Part shown: piece by piece, positions 55,618-61,442 of the stretch
Position numbering within the stretch: the first letter of the stretch is position 1
How the letters are laid out: each line of letters begins with the position of its first letter
DNA from: Rhizomucor pusillus
Taxonomy: Eukaryota; Mucoromycota; Mucoromycetes; Mucorales; Lichtheimiaceae
Length of the DNA stretch: 61,442 nucleotides
Assembly (NCBI GenBank): GCA_900175165.2
Contig: FWWN02000525.1
Location: 1 to 61,442, forward strand
Direction of reading: 5' to 3'
Notes under the pieces: model-generated
Seen by the model: the letters and a program-made list of their open reading frames with translations, nothing else
Told to the model about the DNA's origin: nothing
The model's database searches: none
Made by a program: the position numbers and the translations under genes

Positions 55618-56498
55618 TTACAGAAAGTACTTCTTGGTCTTTTCCAGTTCCATCAATTTCTCTACGCACTCCAAGATAGAGTCTCCTTGTATATCTGGCC
55701 CTACACCGTTGTACATATCCTTTGCATATTCGCCTTCTTCAGTCGTAAGAAACACTGTCCTGAATGACACATTTTTCGCTCCTGCCAAGTCCCAAGCATG
55801 CGAGGAAACAAAGTAAAAGTTCTAATCCAAAATATATGCATGCTGCGTAAGAACCCACGATCAAGATCATTTCCTTTCTTTCTCATACCTCTATGCGTTG
55901 AGTTCTATGTACCGCCAGCCGCATCACTTCTGAATACACTTTTGGATGTGGTTTGGATATCCGCAAATCATCGCAGCTCAAGATATTGAGAGTGTCTTTC
56001 TGGCCGTCGAGTCGAAAGTAATCCAAGAGATCTTTGCTTTCTAAAAGAGCCTGCGTGCTCTGATATCCGCCATTCGTAGCTATCCAGAGATCCCATCCAT
56101 TCTTTTTCAGCAACTGTAGTGCTTCGCGCGCTGTAGGTGCCGGGTCTAGATCTGCAAACGTGGCGATGATCCTGTCTATCTCGTCAGCTGAAGGTATACT
56201 GTATTTCCTGATACGCATGGCGCGAGCAAGCGTTGCCTTCAGGACTTGCAACAGCGGGCAATATCGGCCAGCTGACGACGCCCCAAAGTAGTCCCTTAAT
56301 CCAGACCACAGCCATTCATAAAAGAATCGACTGGTTTCATCGCGTGTCTTTAGATCAGAAGGAAAGCTTTCATGTAGACGATCAATGACCTTGTCGAATG
56401 AATAGAGTGTCCCTTTTTCATACTCGTCGTCAGAAACAAGCGTAAGTCACTGTCGACCGAGTTTGCATACCCAAAAAGTCGAAGGCTACGCTTGGCAT
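55618..56498 (-). CDS. HAD-superfamily hydrolase, haloacid dehalogenase type II-like
   Basis: ATG 56498 gives MPSVAFDFLG; a 75-nt intron joins it to TLYSFDKVIDRLHESFPSDL, forming motif I with the nucleophile Asp in AFDFLGTL. Cap helices follow (FYEWLWSGLRDYFGASSAGR), then motif II WDLWIATNGGYQSTQALLES, and motif III plus the CDDLRISKPHPKVYSEVMRL segment with its Lys. The last exon holds FVSSHAWDLAGAKN with the loop-4 Asp and ends KTKKYFL at TAA 55618. All catalytic elements are visible. The substrate is unknown: the type II group includes L-2-haloacid dehalogenases and other small-molecule phosphatases. Confidence 0.87.
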
Positions 56499-56674
56499 TG
56501 TCTAAGCTAAGAGAGGCTGCCGTGCGTGTAGTAAACGTAATGTGTATTTCATGACAAGAAGGGAAAGTATTTGAACTTTAATTGACCAAAAGACGATGCA
56601 TGAATGGGGAGGTTAAAAAAGGGGATATGTAAAAGTACAAGGTCAGCGAATGATTGCGCAAACATATGGGGACC

Positions 56675-57976
56675 TTATGACAGCAAAGTCTTGGTTATCA
56701 TGGAAGCAATAAGCTGGTGCACGTACGTCGTAGGATGCCAGTCATCCCACCAAAGGTACCTTAGGAATGCATTAACAATTTGCCTCGAGATGTGAAAGAT
56801 ACAAATACGTTGCCTACCTTTGCTGACTTGAGCTGCATTGTTGAATATTTGATTTGCATGCATCAGCAACGTTTACAATGCCAAGTGATTCTGCTTTAGA
56901 GAGGAGTTTGTCTTGGAACATTTTATGGACATTGAAAAACAATATCTTTACATCGTCGTCACCGGCCTGTGAAGCCACCCGTAAATCCCCCATGTCTTTG
57001 TAACTTAGAGTCATGGTCCTGCTTTCCGTAAACTGGGGTGCTAAGCTGCGAAGTTGGCTGTTGTATGCAGCAATGAGGTTTGTTAGTGATAATTTATCTG
57101 CGAAAGACAGATTTCGAAACAGTGGTAGTCGGTTGATGGGTGCTAACCCCATAATCACAAAGTAACGTGTGTTTGATTCGTAGAACAGCTGCTCCTATAC
57201 CATTTCTTATGCTAAGTAGCGACATTGCATGCTCTCATATCGTTTGATTACCATTTGATCTTCAAGCGACGCAATGATGCCTTCCATCTTTGCATAACGT
57301 TCCGCCTCGCTTGTCGTGTTAACAAATATATCGTGGATATCATTTACGCCTACGCACAGTAGCTCAATTTAGCTAAATTCAAGGACTTTGCATGGTAGCA
57401 AAAGTACGTACCTGTCCAAATAAAGTGTAATGAAGGCTCTGCACCGCCGCCCTGCACCGTTCCTGGCTGCTGATACATTGTAATTTGTTGACCAGTGTCG
57501 GGTACACTTCGAGGCACAATGTCCTATTTCAGGAACACCATAAATAATCATATTATTGGATGGTGGGTGATGTATGATACATACATTGTTGGCCGAGGCT
57601 CCCGAGAAAGCATAGTCTAAGGTATCAGCCCCCATCATTTTGGTTAGATATTCAGCCCACGTTGGACCATTCGTTTGCCGTCCTCTCTAGATACATCCTT
57701 TAATTATTACAGAATAAACATTTTTTTTCACTGACATGTCAAGAAACCTACAAAATTCGACGTGTCATAGGAATTGGAATCTAGTGGACCCTCGCCGTTT
57801 TCTGTCCAAGAATCACCGAAGAACACAATTCTTTTAAATGGACTACTGTAGCATGGTCTACTGGAAACTTGAAACGGGTAAACTTGCGTATCCTCGTTGC
57901 AGACTACATTGTACCCAAGAACCAAATGCGATGCCATTAATGTGAGCGTTCCAGCTATTATTGTTGCAAGACTCAT
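56675..57976 (-). CDS. secreted GDSL/SGNH esterase (CE16-like)
   Basis: Extracellular acyl or acetyl esterase. ATG 57976 starts a signal peptide (MSLATIIAGTLTLMASHLVL). Block I is IVFFGDSWTENGEGPLDSNS (catalytic Ser in GDSW). GPTWAEYLTKMMGADTLDYA and FSGASANN give block II, and FIWTGVNDIHDIFVNTT gives block III (the N in GxND). The last exon has LWWDDWHPTTYVHQLIASM, carrying the catalytic Asp and His of DxxH, and ends ITKTLLS at 56675. This layout matches fungal CE16 acetylesterases acting on plant or wall polysaccharides. Six or more introns. Confidence 0.9.
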
Positions 57977-59030
57977 AATGGACAAGAGTGGAGAGAGGGA
58001 AAAGATTCAGGATTATCAGCGTGACAACTCGCATTTATTATAATTCTGCATAGCAGCATCGAATAGCAACATACATATTTGAACACAGGAGCCGCGACTG
58101 CTGGAGTCCAAAAGATGCTCTGTGGGACATTAAACTTTTTACTCTTTTTACACGTTAGATGCACCTGTAGGCATCCATCCTGCAATGTCAATGCGTCACT
58201 TGTGAGGTAAAATGATACTTGCAGCATTCAAGAGTCTTGCGATACATACTCAGAGGTATAAAATCCGAAGTGTCATTTGAATGAATGGGCATGATTCGTC
58301 AGTCCAACGCTATTTTGAGCCTGGTTTCTTCTGTGCTCGAGTTTACCATGTTCATCTGCCCACGATGGCAAAATAGAGTGTGTATCCAGAGAAACCTGCG
58401 ACAATCGCAAAGTCTGATTAAGTAACGATAGACGGCAAAATGATCAAAAATGACCCGCGAAGAACAAGAACCCGAGCCATGATGCGTTCGTTGGTGGATG
58501 GGCTCAAAACTTTTGACCGATATCCGCTGCGATGTACGCTCGCACAAAGAAGACAGACCTGTATAATGCACTTTAGTGTTCATATGATATGTAGAATGAA
58601 TATTCAAGCCATTCAAAAGTCCCTGAGGCTACGCAAGCATAAAAGAAGCGTGCACCAGTGAGTAGAGCATATGAAAGCAAAAGACAGAATATTCATTATT
58701 ACATCCATATCAAAGTTTTATTCCTTGATCTACTCTCAAGCTTTAGATAGGTAGAATTGCCGTTTAGTTCACGTTGGCATGAAAATATATGTAGCCAACG
58801 ATATATCCAGGGACCACCACGAGGAGGCGGCACTCGCCGGTCCCCACCTTCCACAGAAAGATACAGCCAATGACTTGACCTTGAAGATGTGTCGAAGCTG
58901 GCCACGACAACCGCCAAAAGCCAACTTTCTGTGGAGGCGCCCAACAGCCCGGAGGCCGTTGAGTCTTTCCAGCTTTGGGAGCGAGGCGGTCTTGAAGTCA
59001 GGAGACCGCCTTACTCCAAACTAACAAATT
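57977..59030. other. region with possible retroelement relics
   Basis: No intact gene. A plus-strand frame near 58880-59020 reads DVSKLATTTAKSQLSVEAPN, SPEAVESFQLWERGGLEV and is followed by a stop; its GC-richer composition differs from the neighbourhood. It may be an old retrotransposon fragment, but the family is not recognised. Confidence 0.3.
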
Positions 59031-59031
59031 G

Positions 59032-60040
59032 ATCAGTCACTGAGCGGGTAGTGTAGTGGTAGTGGTTGATACTATCTTTGTTACCGATATATTAGGCAAA
59101 CCCCGTCGAGGAATTCAGGATTGACATAACTTTGCTCCAGAAGTGCGTTGCCTGTACTACCTGTCACACCTGTCATGCATGGTGTAACCGCCCGAACCGA
59201 CAGCCGGGTGGCCGATCGCCAGTAGGACACCGCGTATTTCAGACTTCACCGAGGTCTTCTACGTCTTGCCGTAGCCGATCATGGAACCAGTGGAAGTCCC
59301 ACGTGCATGGTTTGCATTAGAGGAGATCATTTTCTTTTACTTTTTCTTTTTTATTTTCTATTTTTTCTACTCTTTTTGCTTTTTTTGTTTTGTTTTTTGT
59401 GATGAATGCAATGATGTAGTCGTTAAAAATGTCGAATGCAGATATGATGGTGTTGTATGAATGCGAATGAATGACAAAATCGTGAATGCCCTTTTTTGTC
59501 TTCTTTTGTACCTTTTTAATAACAAAAGATGGAGCATAGTTTTCAATGTTGTTCAAAATCGCCACAAGGTGTAGAATCGTATCGTATCCAAAGTTGGTGT
59601 CGTGCATGTCAAAACTGTTGAATGCAGATGTAGGTGATGTGTAGATGTAATGCTGTATGTATCCAAAATTGTGTGCGTGCATGAAACTTGTCTTGATGTG
59701 GATGTGTGTACGTTGGTCAAAATTGTGGATGTACCGGGCCAGCCTCGTGTTGATGAGTTAGGAAAGAGGTTGTTCCATAACGTGGTATTCCGGAGATCGT
59801 AGGACGCGACCCTGGGCAGAGGCGCAGGGACACCAGATTCATTTGCGTTTTGCGGTGTCCTGGGGCGATCAGACCTACAACTGCCAGTTCAAGGCAGCTA
59901 CACCTTGCATGACAGGTGTCAACACACTTCTGAAGCAAAAGTTATGCCGACCCTGAAAACGTCCTTGGAGGAAAAAGCTGGCTTGACATATTTTGTGCCT
60001 TGATTCTTGATCCCTACTTGCTCACAGCTGAAACACGAGA
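59032..60040. mobile_element. non-autonomous element or hairpin with diverged long terminal inverted repeats
   Basis: The left arm at about 59111-59233 and the right arm at about 59849-59961 are reverse complements with moderate divergence and a 15-nt indel. Shared blocks include CATAACTTT(T)GCT, CAGAAGTG-GTTG, ACACCTGTCATGCA-GGTGTA and AGGACACCGC. Weaker similarity (CTG-GAGC--GTAG) extends both arms outward to about 59032 and 60040. The roughly 600-bp centre is T-rich on the left and carries recurring motifs (GAATGCAGATGT, CCAAAATTGTG, GTGTGTAGATG). No transposase is encoded. Confidence 0.6.
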
Positions 60041-61442
60041 CTAAGTAACCCCAAGATGTACCTGCTGAATTAGGAATCACAAGCGTTAACAACTTGCCTG
60101 TTTTACAAGAGTTGTATGTTTCATACCTAAGAGACACTGACTATAGACAATAGACGAGCAGAAAAGACAACACCGTAGAAAGAGACCATCGAAACACCTA
60201 CTACAGTAAAAGATCGCGAGCGGCATCAACGTTGTCTTGTAAAAACCCTGTATATTTCATACCGAAGACCGTGCCGGTTGGCAAAAGGAAGGAAACCACG
60301 AAGGAAGGACCAACCAAGACTTGCAATCAGCGTATAACAAGCTAAAAACGGTGTCAACGTTGCTTTTAACTAGTTTACCTCGTACCCGAGACCTTAACGC
60401 TGCGGAAGAGAAGACCGCAAAAGGAGCCACTACCAGGAATGAGCCAGCGATGCGTCTACGCGAGAATAAGGATACAGGACAGCAACAAACGCAGCCGGTC
60501 CAGTGCTGCTTCTGTTTGTAGCTTTGACGTACCGTTGCAAACGCGCAAACGCCAGAGCTTGCTGCCCTTGAGAGAGCAGTTGGACACAGAGAGAGCACAT
60601 GAGAAAGAACTTGAAAAGCAGGAACAGGCACAAAGACAGAAACCAGGGACAGAGGAGAGGAGAGGAGCCAAGCTCGAACTTATGACTGTACCAGACTTGC
60701 CACAGGTTACCCAGAAGAACCAGACCAACCATTGAGTACAATTCGAAAAGTGCATTGAGACCAGAACCCACCCCTGTGGGACCTAGTCATTCGTGACTGA
60801 AATTCACTTTTGTTACCTGGGTGAATGCAACTGGCATTTTGACTGGGTGAAAGAGGGGCAAGCTGAACAAGACACGGTTTGTCCCAGAATATTGTCGATT
60901 GTCGCGTTGCGAGCAAAAATTCCGCCTTCTTTATCTTGCACTCTTCAAGCTCTTTGTCTCTTCGCTGCCATCTACAGTAGTAAACATGTATCGTGCCCGG
61001 TTTCTGTCATTTCCCAAGGGGTGCATGTCAAGTTTGTGTAATCGTGCATATATGACACTGCTCCTAACTAGTCTGACGTCGTCTGATAATCGCGCAAAAC
61101 GCTTATTTCTCACCCAAAAGATTTGAGTACTTTTCACGCTCTCTAACTTGTATTTCTCAAAGACGATTGCTTGCACCTCGATGTTGGTTTAAGCATCGTA
61201 TCAGCGGCGTTCATGCAGAACTATCGTTGCCGAACAATGGGAATGTAGATCCCGCCAAAATCCTAATAAGGTAATGTTCATTGGAGATGAACACATTTCC
61301 CAGCATGATGTTTGATAGTGAGATGTCAACAAGATTCATTTTGATACATTCATTGCTTTCCATGGATACAATGTTTCAGGATAAATGAGTATGAAACATG
61401 TTTGTTCGATACTCGTTATGTGATCACACAGGACTCAGGGAC
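60041..61442. other. repeat-like region, no gene
   Basis: Contains two similar segments (CGGCATCAACGTTGTCTTGTA near 60220 and CGGTGTCAACGTTGCTTTTAA near 60350, each followed by a TACC-GAAGACC/GAGACC motif). A coiled Glu/Gln-rich frame lies at 60439-60735 (ERAHEKELEKQEQAQRQKPG). It may be retroelement-derived; no recognised domain. Confidence 0.35.

Noticed and set aside
59041..59115. tRNA-like start (GCGGGTAGTGTAGTGGTAGTGG)
   Set aside because: The A-box-like part is suggestive, but no matching B box (GGTTCGAxTCC) or closing acceptor stem is found at the proper distance.
60256..60771. overlapping minus-strand frames near the right edge
   Set aside because: Hydrophobic Cys/Leu/Ser-rich frames with no signature and no consistent splicing; probably antisense of repeat-like sequence.

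Overview
The window looks like a euchromatic stretch of an early-diverging fungal genome, most likely Mucoromycota (Mucorales-like). The evidence is short GT-AG introns of about 50-90 nt that often carry CTAAC/CTGAC-like branch sites, tightly packed genes on both strands, fungal-type proteins (GH18 chitinase with a CBM19-like tail, Fhl1-type FHA protein, COX9, Kre9-like secreted protein) and genes that Ascomycota usually lack (nicastrin, an ERI1-type exonuclease with a SAP domain, JMJD7). Exon boundaries were inferred by eye from splice consensus and protein continuity, so gene ends are firmer than internal joints. No tRNA, rRNA, CRISPR array or bacterial operon was seen.

Layout. 1-2564 is a frameshifted Fanzor (eukaryotic TnpB-like, RNA-guided nuclease) relic running in from the left edge. 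A broken small secreted-protein gene, a GH18 chitinase and ribosomal protein eS17 follow (2.7-7.0 kb). 7.2-14.8 kb holds a JMJD7-type dioxygenase, an AANAT-like acetyltransferase, an Fhl1-like FHA regulator, nicastrin, a small mitochondrial membrane protein and cyclophilin A. 14.8-19.5 kb is gene-poor and contains a second, 5'-truncated TnpB/Fanzor-like C-terminus (17.97-18.85 kb). 19.5-26.1 kb holds a PPPPY single-pass membrane protein, ribokinase, COX9, an unknown protein, a Kre9-like secreted protein and a quinone oxidoreductase. 26.6-39.1 kb holds a YGR210C-type Obg/YchF GTPase, RAD51, Msp1/ATAD1, an SNF2 helicase and ribosomal protein eS26. 39.1-41.6 kb is a gene-poor gap with a relic ORF. 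41.65-48.0 kb holds Aurora kinase, PAT1 and an AN1/UIM zinc-finger protein. 48-49 kb carries a Ty1/copia-type primer-binding-site scar. 49-58 kb holds an ankyrin/coiled-coil protein, an APC amino-acid transporter, ERI1, a HAD hydrolase and a GDSL esterase. 58-61.4 kb is transposon-derived, with a diverged long inverted repeat.

How the genes relate. They are mostly unrelated housekeeping genes. Thematic links are translation (eS17, eS26, an Fhl1-like regulator, the YGR210C GTPase), RNA turnover (PAT1, ERI1), mitochondrial biogenesis and quality control (COX9, Msp1, AN1 protein, quinone reductase) and genome maintenance (RAD51, SNF2, Aurora). Several neighbours converge with only 17-51 bp between stop codons, so their 3' UTRs probably overlap as antisense transcripts. 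The most unusual content is the two independent TnpB/Fanzor-type relics, followed by nicastrin and the Fhl1-like protein with a degenerate forkhead-like segment.
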